A DNA stretch of 64,000 nt from Burkholderia sp. SRS-W-2-2016. Its GTDB lineage: Bacteria; Pseudomonadota; Gammaproteobacteria; Burkholderiales; Burkholderiaceae. The notes under the pieces are model-generated. The model had not been told where the DNA came from. It did no database searches and worked only from the letters and a program-made list of their open reading frames with translations. The stretch is taken from NCBI RefSeq assembly GCF_001931485.1, contig NZ_MSDV01000046.1, positions 62,001 to 126,000 on the forward strand, read 5' to 3'. Below are positions 54,488 through 61,025 of this stretch, piece after piece (position 1 is the stretch's first letter; each line of letters begins with the position of its first letter). A program made the translations under genes and the position numbers.

Positions 54488-54604
54488 ATGCAAGCAACGC
54501 TAGAAAAGCGGTTAATCAGATTCGATAATATCGAAGAAATGAGATTGCGTCCGGCCTTCCAAGATGAGATCGCCGCAGCGTCAGCGATTCTCAAAGAAGC
54601 ATAG
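54488..54604 (+). CDS. Small hypothetical protein, 38 residues
   Basis: This short frame encodes M-Q-A-T-L-E-K-R-L-I-R-F-D-N-I-E-E-M-R, then a helical, charged remainder ending I-L-K-E-A. It has no membrane segment and no family that I recognise. It begins 8 bp after a LexA-like site and ends before a possible terminator hairpin, so it may be a separately regulated small gene. Being so short it could also be chance; its charged amphipathic composition is the only coding support. Confidence 0.35.
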   Translation: MQATLEKRLIRFDNIEEMRLRPAFQDEIAAASAILKEA

Positions 54605-54674
54605 GGGTGTACCGGTTTCCGAAGGATGCGCAGGAGCAATGCGGTCTTTCAAACTGCCGAACGTCACACATGAT

Positions 54675-54709
54675 GCCACACACGCTAAGAAGCAGTGGCG
54701 TGTGCTTTT
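54675..54709 (+). terminator. Possible terminator before the CD-NTase gene
   Basis: CACACGC (54679-54685) pairs with GCGTGTG (54698-54704) and is followed by CTTTT. An alternative stem GCCAC/GTGGC overlaps it. It would separate the small ORF from the CD-NTase operon. Confidence 0.45.
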
Positions 54710-54752
54710 ATGACACAAGCCGCGTTGCGGCATTAAGAACAAGGGGCAGGGG

Positions 54753-56051
54753 TTGAGTACCGCTGACATCTTTCGGGGATTTCTTTCGAATCTTGCCGTA
54801 GATAATGCCGATCAGATAGCGTTGCGCTACGGAGAAATCACGGGTGCGCTGAATAGCGAGTTCCGGGACTTAGAGTCCAAGACCAGTAATAACCTGCAAG
54901 TCGGGTCTTATGGCCGGTGGACTGCGATTCGCGGCATCTCAGATTTAGATATGCTCTATGTCGTTCCAAGTTCCTTGTGGGACGACTACAACTGCACGGG
55001 CGGTCAGTCTCGTCTCCTGACGCGCACCAAGGACGCAATCAAAGCTCGCTACCCGCGTACCGATGTATTTGTTGACCGTCTTGTCGTCCGAGTCTTGTAT
55101 AAGGATTTTCATGTCGAAGTTCAACCTGTCTTCGAGCAAAACGACGGTAGCTTCAAATACCCGGACACCTATGATGGCGGCAGTTGGAAGATAACCAAGC
55201 CTCGGGAAGAAATCAAAGCCATCAGAGAGTTTGACGAGCAAAAGAACAAAAACTTGCGACGCCTTTGCAAGATGGCCCGCGCATGGAAGAACAAGCATGG
55301 TGTTGGCATGGGCGGCTTACTCATAGACACCCTAGCCCACAATTTCTTAAAAGGCGTCACTGATTTCGACGAAAAAAGCTATCTGTACTACGACTGGCTG
55401 TGTCGTGACTTCTTCCTGTTTTTATCCGAACTGCCCGACCAAGAATATTTCGCTGCTCTTGGCAGCGGTCAACGAGTGAAGGTAAAGGATAAATTTCAGC
55501 GCAAGGCAAAGCTCGCCTACGATCTGTCGTTGAAAGCCATAGCAGAAGCGGACGAAGCAAAGCAGTGCGAGAAATGGCGGAAAATATTTGGCACACCATT
55601 CCCGGCAGCCGAAACCATTCAGAAAAGCGAAGCACGCAATATTGCCCTTGAATCGGCACGGAGCACGGAGCAGTTTATTGAACAACAATATCCGATAGAC
55701 ATTCGCAATGCATTGAAAATCGAATGCGATGTTTCACAAAACGGCTTCCGCGAAGCGCGGTTGAGAGAACTACTTCGCAGAGCAATGCCGCTTAGAATTA
55801 AGAAGAATTTACGCTTTTACGTCACAGACCACAACATTTCGGGTTCGTTTGAACTCCACTGGAAGGTCTTAAATCGCGGACCTGAAGCCGTAAGAAGAGA
55901 TTGCATTCGCGGTCAAATCCGCCGAGACAATGGTGCGATGTCAATCAGTGAATCGACAGATTTTTCCGGTGATCACATCGTGGAATGTTATGCCGTTAAG
56001 AATGGCGTTGTGATTGCGAAGGACAGGATTCACGTACCGATCACATACTGA
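54753..56051 (+). CDS. CD-NTase (SMODS nucleotidyltransferase) with AGS-C sensor domain; CBASS signal synthase
   Basis: This 432-residue protein has a cGAS/DncV-like nucleotidyltransferase core. The G-S motif is V-G-S-Y-G-R-W-T at 50-57, the metal-binding pair is Asp64 and Asp66 in G-I-S-D-L-D-M, and the likely third acid is Glu122 in H-V-E-V-Q-P-V-F. A helical domain with L-I-D-T-L-A-H-N-F-L follows. Residues from about 313 on match the AGS-C sensor domain: G-S-F-E-L-H-W-K-V-L-N-R-G, L/I-R-G-Q-I-R, G-D-H-I-V-E-C-Y-A-V and I-A-K-D-R-I-H-V. Such enzymes make cyclic di- or trinucleotides in anti-phage CBASS. The start is the TTG at 54753, with AAGGGG seven bases upstream. The gene is 8 bp upstream of the SLATT gene. 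The nucleotide product cannot be read from the sequence. Confidence 0.9.
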   Translation: MSTADIFRGFLSNLAVDNADQIALRYGEITGALNSEFRDLESKTSNNLQVGSYGRWTAIRGISDLDMLYVVPSSLWDDYNCTGGQSRLLTRTKDAIKARYPRTDVFVDRLVVRVLYKDFHVEVQPVFEQNDGSFKYPDTYDGGSWKITKPREEIKAIREFDEQKNKNLRRLCKMARAWKNKHGVGMGGLLIDTLAHNFLKGVTDFDEKSYLYYDWLCRDFFLFLSELPDQEYFAALGSGQRVKVKDKFQRKAKLAYDLSLKAIAEADEAKQCEKWRKIFGTPFPAAETIQKSEARNIALESARSTEQFIEQQYPIDIRNALKIECDVSQNGFREARLRELLRRAMPLRIKKNLRFYVTDHNISGSFELHWKVLNRGPEAVRRDCIRGQIRRDNGAMSISESTDFSGDHIVECYAVKNGVVIAKDRIHVPITY

Positions 56052-56059
56052 GACATAGA

Positions 56060-56656
56060 GTGCAAAAAGATAATCTTTTGAAAAATATCGCGACAACCGG
56101 CTATAACGTCGGATTTGGCGCAAAGAAGCACTTCGCGACGTATGACATAGTCGAAAAAACTCCCGGGTGGATTGGCTTTCTTTCGACGGCATTCGGTATA
56201 TACGCCCTGATTTTCGACGGCTTATCAACAAAATTCTTGTCGGCCACGTTTGTCATTATCGGAATCGTGGGTCTTTATATTACATTTTACGACTCAAAAA
56301 AATCGGCATACGAAACCGCCGGAATCGAACTCACGAAGCAATTCAATAGCTTGCGCAACTTATATCGCACCGTACAGGGCAGCAACGAAACGGATTTAAC
56401 ACAATATATGCAACAATTGTCGGCCATTGAACAGGCTTACTTTGGTGCATGCATTAGTAAGCAGATTGCATTCAGCGACTGGTACGCGCATTACAAGTTT
56501 TTCTGGCAGCACCAGATAGATTGGATCGATGAGCAAAAGCAATTTAAGCTTTGGCGCGACAAGTTGCCACTAAGCTTCATTGCCTCCATCCTTTCAGTGA
56601 TCGTGATAATTATCTACTTAGTCATGCATCCACAAGACATTTGCACATTAAAATGA
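56060..56656 (+). CDS. SLATT-domain membrane protein, probable CBASS effector
   Basis: This 198-residue protein starts at a GTG 8 bp after the CD-NTase stop. It has two close membrane helices (about 36-54 and 58-77), a cytoplasmic helical region with Y-E-T-A-G-I-E-L-T-K-Q-F-N-S-L-R-N and F-F-W-Q-H-Q-I-D-W-I-D, and a third hydrophobic helix at about 171-189. This layout matches SLATT (SMODS- and SLOG-associated 2TM effector) proteins, which are coupled to CD-NTases and thought to damage the membrane when they sense the nucleotide signal. No Cap2/Cap3 genes follow, so the pair would be a type I CBASS. A strong terminator overlaps its stop codon. Confidence 0.85.
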   Translation: MQKDNLLKNIATTGYNVGFGAKKHFATYDIVEKTPGWIGFLSTAFGIYALIFDGLSTKFLSATFVIIGIVGLYITFYDSKKSAYETAGIELTKQFNSLRNLYRTVQGSNETDLTQYMQQLSAIEQAYFGACISKQIAFSDWYAHYKFFWQHQIDWIDEQKQFKLWRDKLPLSFIASILSVIVIIIYLVMHPQDICTLK

Positions 56657-56692
56657 AATATTCGGTACATGACCGAATATTTCCTGATTTTT
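56655..56692 (+). terminator. Terminator of the CD-NTase/SLATT operon
   Basis: GAAATATTCGG (56655-56665) and CCGAATATTTC (56673-56683) pair perfectly around a seven-base loop and are followed by CTGATTTTT. It overlaps the SLATT stop codon. Confidence 0.85.
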
Positions 56693-56744
56693 ACGTTGGC
56701 ATGACTCGTCAGGAACATACCTAGATCACTGAATTTCTGCAATA

Positions 56745-57332
56745 TTAGGCACGTTGCATCTTCGCCGTGCCCGCGTTGACATACACCGACAGGCCATCAA
56801 GATCAGGGAACAGGCACGAACGATCGATGCCGTAGTCCGCCAAGAGGTCCAGAATTTCGGTCTTCAACGTCGCGGGAATGTAAAGCTGCATCAAGTTCGT
56901 AAATTCACTACCAAAGCGAGACTGCTTGACATCAATCTTATGCGACGCATCGCAGTGAACCGTGAACAGCCCTTTCTGGTTGATGACGCGCGGAAAGGCA
57001 GCCTTCGGAAGATAGCCGAACACGCCGCGCTGCTCCTTCAACGTCTCTCGGGTGATCTCGTCCGTCATGATTGCGTCATCCATCTCGTACATCCAGACCG
57101 CGCCGTCCTTGCCAGCATGATCGGAACAGGCGAAATAGCACGCGACTAGCGGATTCATCGACCAATCGAGAAGCCGCGTCGCAAGGCCATGATGTTGCGC
57201 CAACGCCAGTTGTTCGAGATAGCTTGACGACAAGGACGTGTACGCGACAGCTTTCCTACCCCATGCATTGAGCCGCCCGAGGTCCCGGTTATCAGGCAGA
57301 TAGAACTCGGGCCGACCAGCCTTCGGCAGCAA
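56745..57332 (-). pseudogene. FRG-domain protein, N-terminus apparently truncated
   Basis: The 195-residue frame from the TTG at 57330-57332 contains the FRG-domain core L-A-Q-H-H-G-L-A-T-R-L-L-D-W-S-M-N-P-L-V, then A-C-Y-F-A-C and a C-terminal V-Y-V-N-A-G-T. The domain normally opens with an F/Y-R-G-Q motif a few residues before W-x-L-L-P-K. Here the codons upstream of the TTG still read C-W-D before L-L-P-K-A-G-R, in frame, but a TGA stop lies seven codons upstream and no R-G-Q is found in any frame. The 5' end therefore looks cut off. FRG proteins have no settled function. It is convergent with the SLATT gene. Confidence 0.7.
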
Positions 57333-57658
57333 GTCCCAACATGCCTGACAGTATCACTGTCGTAACCGTAGCCCCGACCATTCGCGACAGTGTGACCTAT
57401 AGTGACGCTACAGTGTTGCGGGCGCGACCATCTGTACAGTCTCCGGTCCTTCGGCAGCGGTGTTGTCGCGATACCGTCGCACCACCATTGCAGCGCTGCT
57501 ACCATTGATCGAGCGTGTCTCTTTAGCCATACTGCTGGTCAACGACAGGCAACACAAGGCACCGGGAAATTCGCGAGATCGCCAAGCCAAGCACACGTCA
57601 TTTGCCCCGGCTACCTAATTATGGGTTGGTCCGTATCGAATCATTTCGCGAGGATTCT
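57333..57658. promoter_or_regulatory. Divergent control region with palindrome between the FRG gene and an uncharacterised gene
   Basis: GACAGTATCACTGTC at 57347-57361 is a palindrome with 6-bp arms. CACTGTCG (57355-57362) is also repeated in inverted form as CGACAGTG (57385-57392), and GTGAC occurs twice at 57392-57405. Such clustered ACTGT/ACAGT sites resemble a repressor-operator region. No repressor gene is present in the island. The rest of the gap shows no credible gene. Confidence 0.45.
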
Positions 57659-58279
57659 GTGATTACGATTGACGTGACGTCACCGTCGAAGCTGTATCGA
57701 TACTCAGAAAAATACTGGCTGGATAGATCACTCAATCTTGGGGAATTCCGCCTTCGCCCGGCGAGTGCTTATAAGAATGAGGAACATGATCTTGCACGAA
57801 ACGACGATGAGCTAACTCGCATTCACAAATCACCTGCGAGCGATGTAACCATTACGACGGCTACTGGACTGCGAATCCAACCACGCGGCGAGGTGATCTA
57901 TCGGTCGCAGGTAGGATCAAACTACCTGACCGTTTGCTTTTCGGACAGATGGGACGAAGCGCTCTTTGAGGATTTCCCCGGAACCGATGCATGTCTCGTT
58001 ATTCACGACGTGAAAGAATTTAGTGAACGCTTTCATGCTGCGGCAAGTGCCCGCTTACCAACATGGATAGGGATCGACGGTCCGGTCTCATATGGTGGCC
58101 GCAGCGAGCTTGGGGCGGTTTTCTCCAAACCTCTACGCTTCATCACACAACACGAATGGCGTTTTGCTTGGCGTCCGCTGGTACCGAATGAACTGGTCGA
58201 AGCAGTGGTAGTACAACTAGGGAGCATCGCGAACATCGCCGAGATCGTCGAACGTCCGCATCATGCACCAAGCGCTTAA
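57659..58279 (+). CDS. Uncharacterised protein of the island (weak DUF2971-like layout)
   Basis: This protein of about 206 residues starts at a GTG (57659) with AGGA just upstream; an earlier TTG at 57602 is possible. It opens K-L-Y-R-Y-S-E-K-Y-W-L-D-R-S-L, then G-E-F-R-L-R-P-A-S-A-Y, has Y-L-T-V-C-F-S-D-R-W-D in the middle and F-S-K-P-L-R-F-I-T-Q-H-E-W-R-F-A-W near the end. The order of these blocks recalls DUF2971-type proteins, but similarity is too weak to assign. It has no signal peptide or membrane helix. It lies at the right end of the island, as defence-island cargo often does. Function unknown. Confidence 0.7.
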   Translation: MITIDVTSPSKLYRYSEKYWLDRSLNLGEFRLRPASAYKNEEHDLARNDDELTRIHKSPASDVTITTATGLRIQPRGEVIYRSQVGSNYLTVCFSDRWDEALFEDFPGTDACLVIHDVKEFSERFHAAASARLPTWIGIDGPVSYGGRSELGAVFSKPLRFITQHEWRFAWRPLVPNELVEAVVVQLGSIANIAEIVERPHHAPSA

Positions 58280-58715
58280 CCCGGTTGTTGAGCGGCTGGT
58301 TCAAAGGCCGCATCTTGCTTCGTTCGTTTCACTTCACGGTAATGCGTCAACCTCGTAAAAAGATTGCGATTACCCCAAAACTCACCTAATCGCGTAAACT
58401 CGCGTCCGGCGAATGGTCCGAGATTACTGTCCAAGTCTGGTCCAAACGCTGTCGAAGTTCATTAACCAATTTGGACAGGATCGAACGCTTTGCAAACAGT
58501 AAGTCGTTGATTTGTAAGACCGTCAGCGGAAGGCTACGCACGGAAACCAGAATGTGCAAGGCGGTCGATCGCGGGATGGTCATCACCGATGTGAAGGTGA
58601 TGGAGAAGCATGGGGGGAAGTCGGGGGATTGGGTCGCGCAGGGTTGAGAGCCGGTTCTATTTGCGCCGAATTAGCGCAGACTCCCGAACCATCCCGTGAC
58701 GCTCAGGATAACGAT
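58280..58715. other. Right end of the island and displaced moaC tail
   Basis: This stretch carries no complete gene. CTGTCCAAGTC at 58427-58437 and TGGTCCAAAC right after it mirror motifs at the left end. A copy of the last 87 bp of the shared moaC sequence is at 58552-58638, and the original moaC end D-W-V-A-Q-G with its TGA lies at 58621-58648. The short remainder leads to the next gene. Confidence 0.75.
58552..58638 (+). repeat. Right attachment-site repeat (attR), moaC 3' remnant
   Basis: This second copy of the 87-bp repeat has a single difference from the left copy (G at 58614). It continues into CAGGGTTGA, the ancestral end of moaC. Confidence 0.9.
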
Positions 58716-59066
58716 ATGACCCACTACGAACTGCTCGAACAGCTACTGGCGTTCCGCGAAGCGCGCGACTGGAAGCAGTTTCATACGCTGCGCAATCTGA
58801 TCGTCTCGACCGGCATCGAAGCCGGCGAGCTGCTGGAGACGATTCAGTGGAAGACCGATGCGCAGATCGACACGATGCCAGGCGATCCGGAACAGATCAC
58901 GAACCTGCGCCACGAATGCGCGGACGTCTTTATGTATCTGCTGCTGGTCGCGCATACCGCGGGCTTCGACCTCGTCGACGCGGCCGCGGAAAAGCTCAAG
59001 CTGAACGAGGTCCGCTATCCGGTGGATAAGGCGAAAGGGACGGCGACGAAGTATTCGGAGCTTTGA
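58716..59066 (+). CDS. MazG-like nucleotide pyrophosphohydrolase
   Basis: This 116-residue all-alpha NTP pyrophosphatase has the EXXE...EXXD metal pattern: G-I-E-A-G-E-L-L-E-T-I-Q-W near residue 30 and R-H-E-C-A-D-V-F-M-Y-L near residue 68. It matches short MazG/dCTPase-like proteins that hydrolyse nucleoside triphosphates to monophosphates. The ATG at 58716 begins M-T-H-Y-E-L-L-E; upstream frame readings belong to the moaC remnant. Before the island was inserted it must have directly followed moaC. Confidence 0.85.
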   Translation: MTHYELLEQLLAFREARDWKQFHTLRNLIVSTGIEAGELLETIQWKTDAQIDTMPGDPEQITNLRHECADVFMYLLLVAHTAGFDLVDAAAEKLKLNEVRYPVDKAKGTATKYSEL

Positions 59067-59078
59067 TGCGGGGTTGAG

Positions 59079-59099
59079 GGCTGGCGGCGAAGGCCAGCC
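59079..59099. terminator. Hairpin between the MazG-like gene and pglL
   Basis: GGCTGGC and GCCAGCC pair around a seven-base loop between two convergent genes. No T run follows, so it is a weak terminator candidate. Confidence 0.4.
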
Positions 59100-59107
59100 T
59101 TCCACGC

Positions 59108-60898
59108 TCACTCGTCGTCGCTATCCTCGTCGTCCGACTGCTCCGTGCCGGCCGCCGGCGTACCGTAACGCTTGACCAGCTCCTCCCTGAAGCCCGCGAG
59201 CGACTTCTGCTCGTCGACCAGTTGGTACAGGTAACCGAGCTGCGCCGGCCAGTCCTTCAGTTCCTCGGCAAAAATCCGCAGACGTTCGACCGTGTCGAGC
59301 GCCGCCGCGGTATCGCCGGTCAACGCCTGCAACACCGCGTAACGGCGCAGCACCGTTTCGCCCGGCAACAGCGCGATCGCGCGGCGATGCATTGCGAGCT
59401 TGCGTTGCAGGTTCAGCGGATTCATCGGCTGCAGCGTCGCGAGGCCGTAGTCGCCCCACGCGCCGAACAGGAACGACGGATCGGCGGCGTACTGCTCGGC
59501 CGGCCGCGAGCCGTAATACAGCACCTCGGCGCGCGCATAGTCGCGATACACCGGATACAGCGATGCCAGCCCGCCGAACACGACCACCGCAAACGCGCCG
59601 AGCGACACGTTCGCCGGCACCATCCGCAAGGGCCGCGTTTCGAGCAGACCGAACACGAACATCGCCGGCAGCAGGAAGAACATGTACTGCTGCGGATACT
59701 CGACCAGCGCATGCATCGTCAGCACGCCGATCAACGCGATGCCGAACACGCGAGCCGCGCTCTGCGGCGCGCGCACCACCCGCACGAGCCACGCGATCAG
59801 ACCCAGCAGCACGATGCCCAGACCGATCAGACCGGTCTTCGCGAGCAGGTCGATAAAGATGTCGTGCGAGTTGTTGGCGATTTCGACGCCGCCAAGTTGC
59901 TTCACGAGTTCGAACTGATAGTTCGGGAATTCGCCCCAGCCGACGCCGATCAGCGGATGCGCCTTGAACATCGTCAGCCCGTATTTCCACAACGCGAGAC
60001 GCGGCGCGATCTGGCCGGCGTCCTTGAAACGCTCGGCCGCCGACTGCCCCAGCTCGAGGTTGTAGTGCACATTGGCCCAGCGGATCAGCGCGTTGACCAC
60101 GAAAAACAGCACCGCGAGCACGATCGGAATCAGCCATTCGCGGTTGCTGCGGCGCAGTTGCGCGTCGCTGCGCATCTGCGCAAACGCCATCCAGAAGCCG
60201 GCGACGACGATCACGCCCATCTGCAGCCACGGCCCGCGCGACACGGTCAGCGCGAGGCCCACCGAGAACAGCGTCGACACCAGCAGCCAGATCGGCAGCG
60301 CGATACGACGCGTTTGCACGAGATACAACGCGCCCGCCATCGCGAACGCGATATAGGTCGCGAGGTGGTTCGCCTGCGCCATGTTGCCGAACGGCCGGCG
60401 CTCGATCGTGATGTTGTACGCGACGACTAGCGGCGCGACCCGCGTCTCGAGATGAAACAGCTGGATCACCTGGCTGAACACCGCGAACAGACCGCCGACG
60501 ATCAACGCCCCAGCCGCCCAGCGCAACGCGGTTTCATCGAGCTTCACGCGCGCGAAGCCGTAGCCCGCGTGCACCGCCATGAACGCGGCGAGCAGGAACC
60601 CGGCGCCGAGCCAGTTCATCGACGGCTGCTCGACCGGCAGCAAGAACGTCTGCACGACCAGCAGCAGACCGAACAGCAACGGCACCAGCGCGACCGTCGG
60701 CGACGCGAAGCTCACGCGCGGCCGCGTGGTCGCGACCAGCAGTACGACCGCGGCGCCGGTCAGCAGATACAGCGCGAGCGTGGTGAACTCGGCGTAGAAA
60801 GTCGGGATCGGGTAGGTATGGGCTGCGACCGCATAAGGCAGCACCAACGCGAGAGCCAGCAGAACGAGAGACAGGTAACGCGCGAAAGGGGTGGGCAT
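59108..60898 (-). CDS. pglL: O-antigen ligase/PglL-family O-oligosaccharyltransferase
   Basis: This 596-residue membrane protein has about 12 hydrophobic segments and a large periplasmic loop with A-N-N-S-H-D-I-F-I-D-L-L-A-K-T-G-L, the Wzy_C motif in which the histidine is catalytic. It also has a C-terminal Wzy_C_2-like soluble part and an acidic tail of Asp/Glu. PglL proteins transfer lipid-linked glycans to pilin or other periplasmic proteins. The start is the ATG at 60896-60898, preceded directly by 22 bp of exon and then the 3' end of the group II intron. I see no strong ribosome-binding site in those 22 bp. Confidence 0.85.
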   Translation of the reverse strand: MPTPFARYLSLVLLALALVLPYAVAAHTYPIPTFYAEFTTLALYLLTGAAVVLLVATTRPRVSFASPTVALVPLLFGLLLVVQTFLLPVEQPSMNWLGAGFLLAAFMAVHAGYGFARVKLDETALRWAAGALIVGGLFAVFSQVIQLFHLETRVAPLVVAYNITIERRPFGNMAQANHLATYIAFAMAGALYLVQTRRIALPIWLLVSTLFSVGLALTVSRGPWLQMGVIVVAGFWMAFAQMRSDAQLRRSNREWLIPIVLAVLFFVVNALIRWANVHYNLELGQSAAERFKDAGQIAPRLALWKYGLTMFKAHPLIGVGWGEFPNYQFELVKQLGGVEIANNSHDIFIDLLAKTGLIGLGIVLLGLIAWLVRVVRAPQSAARVFGIALIGVLTMHALVEYPQQYMFFLLPAMFVFGLLETRPLRMVPANVSLGAFAVVVFGGLASLYPVYRDYARAEVLYYGSRPAEQYAADPSFLFGAWGDYGLATLQPMNPLNLQRKLAMHRRAIALLPGETVLRRYAVLQALTGDTAAALDTVERLRIFAEELKDWPAQLGYLYQLVDEQKSLAGFREELVKRYGTPAAGTEQSDDEDSDDE

Positions 60899-60960
60899 CG
60901 AATCAACGGGTGGGCGTCAGGTAGGGTAGCCCCCCTTCCTTGCGGAAGAGGGGCCCCCTA

Positions 60961-60995
60961 AGAACCGTACGTGCGAGTTTCCCCGCATACGGCTC
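60961..60995 (-). ncRNA. Group II intron domain V
   Basis: On the minus strand GAGCCGTATGCGGGG-AAAC-T-CGCACGTACGGTTCT forms the 34-nt catalytic hairpin with the conserved AGC triad near its 5' base, the hallmark of group II introns. It lies 30 bp after the maturase stop codon. Confidence 0.9.
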
Positions 60996-61025
60996 AAGCC
61001 TACATATTTCTTTTACAAAGCCCCG

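Larger units (their letters stand above)
54170..54752. other. Gap between the integrase and the CD-NTase gene
   Basis: This 583-bp AT-richer stretch holds a LexA-like site (54464-54479), a 38-codon ORF (54488-54604) and a hairpin with a T run (54675-54709). On the minus strand a frame of about 44 codons ending at 54238 contains the string D-D-R-V-F-S-H-L-F-V-I-S-F-D-G-V-V-L-L-D and may be a gene remnant. A 10-bp inverted repeat, CGGTACACCC at 54416-54425 and GGGTGTACCG at 54605-54614, brackets the LexA-like site and the small ORF. Confidence 0.5.
52952..58638. mobile_element. Genomic island of about 5.6 kb integrated at the 3' end of moaC
   Basis: The boundaries are 87-bp direct repeats of moaC sequence at 52952-53038 and 58552-58638. 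They match at 86 of 87 positions, differing at 53014 (A) and 58614 (G). Inside lie a frameshifted tyrosine integrase, a LexA-like site with a small ORF, a CD-NTase/SLATT gene pair, a truncated FRG gene and an uncharacterised gene. Codon use and AT content clearly differ from the flanking chromosome. On the right side moaC's normal neighbour, a MazG-like gene, resumes. The structure is typical of integration by a tyrosine recombinase into a gene end that is regenerated by the element. Confidence 0.9.

Noticed and set aside
57465..57512. Sequence in the island resembling the region just upstream of moaC (52500-52550)
   Set aside because: The shared stretch (CACCACCAT, then GCGCTG-like words) is short and interrupted by mismatches and a gap, so common descent cannot be claimed by eye.
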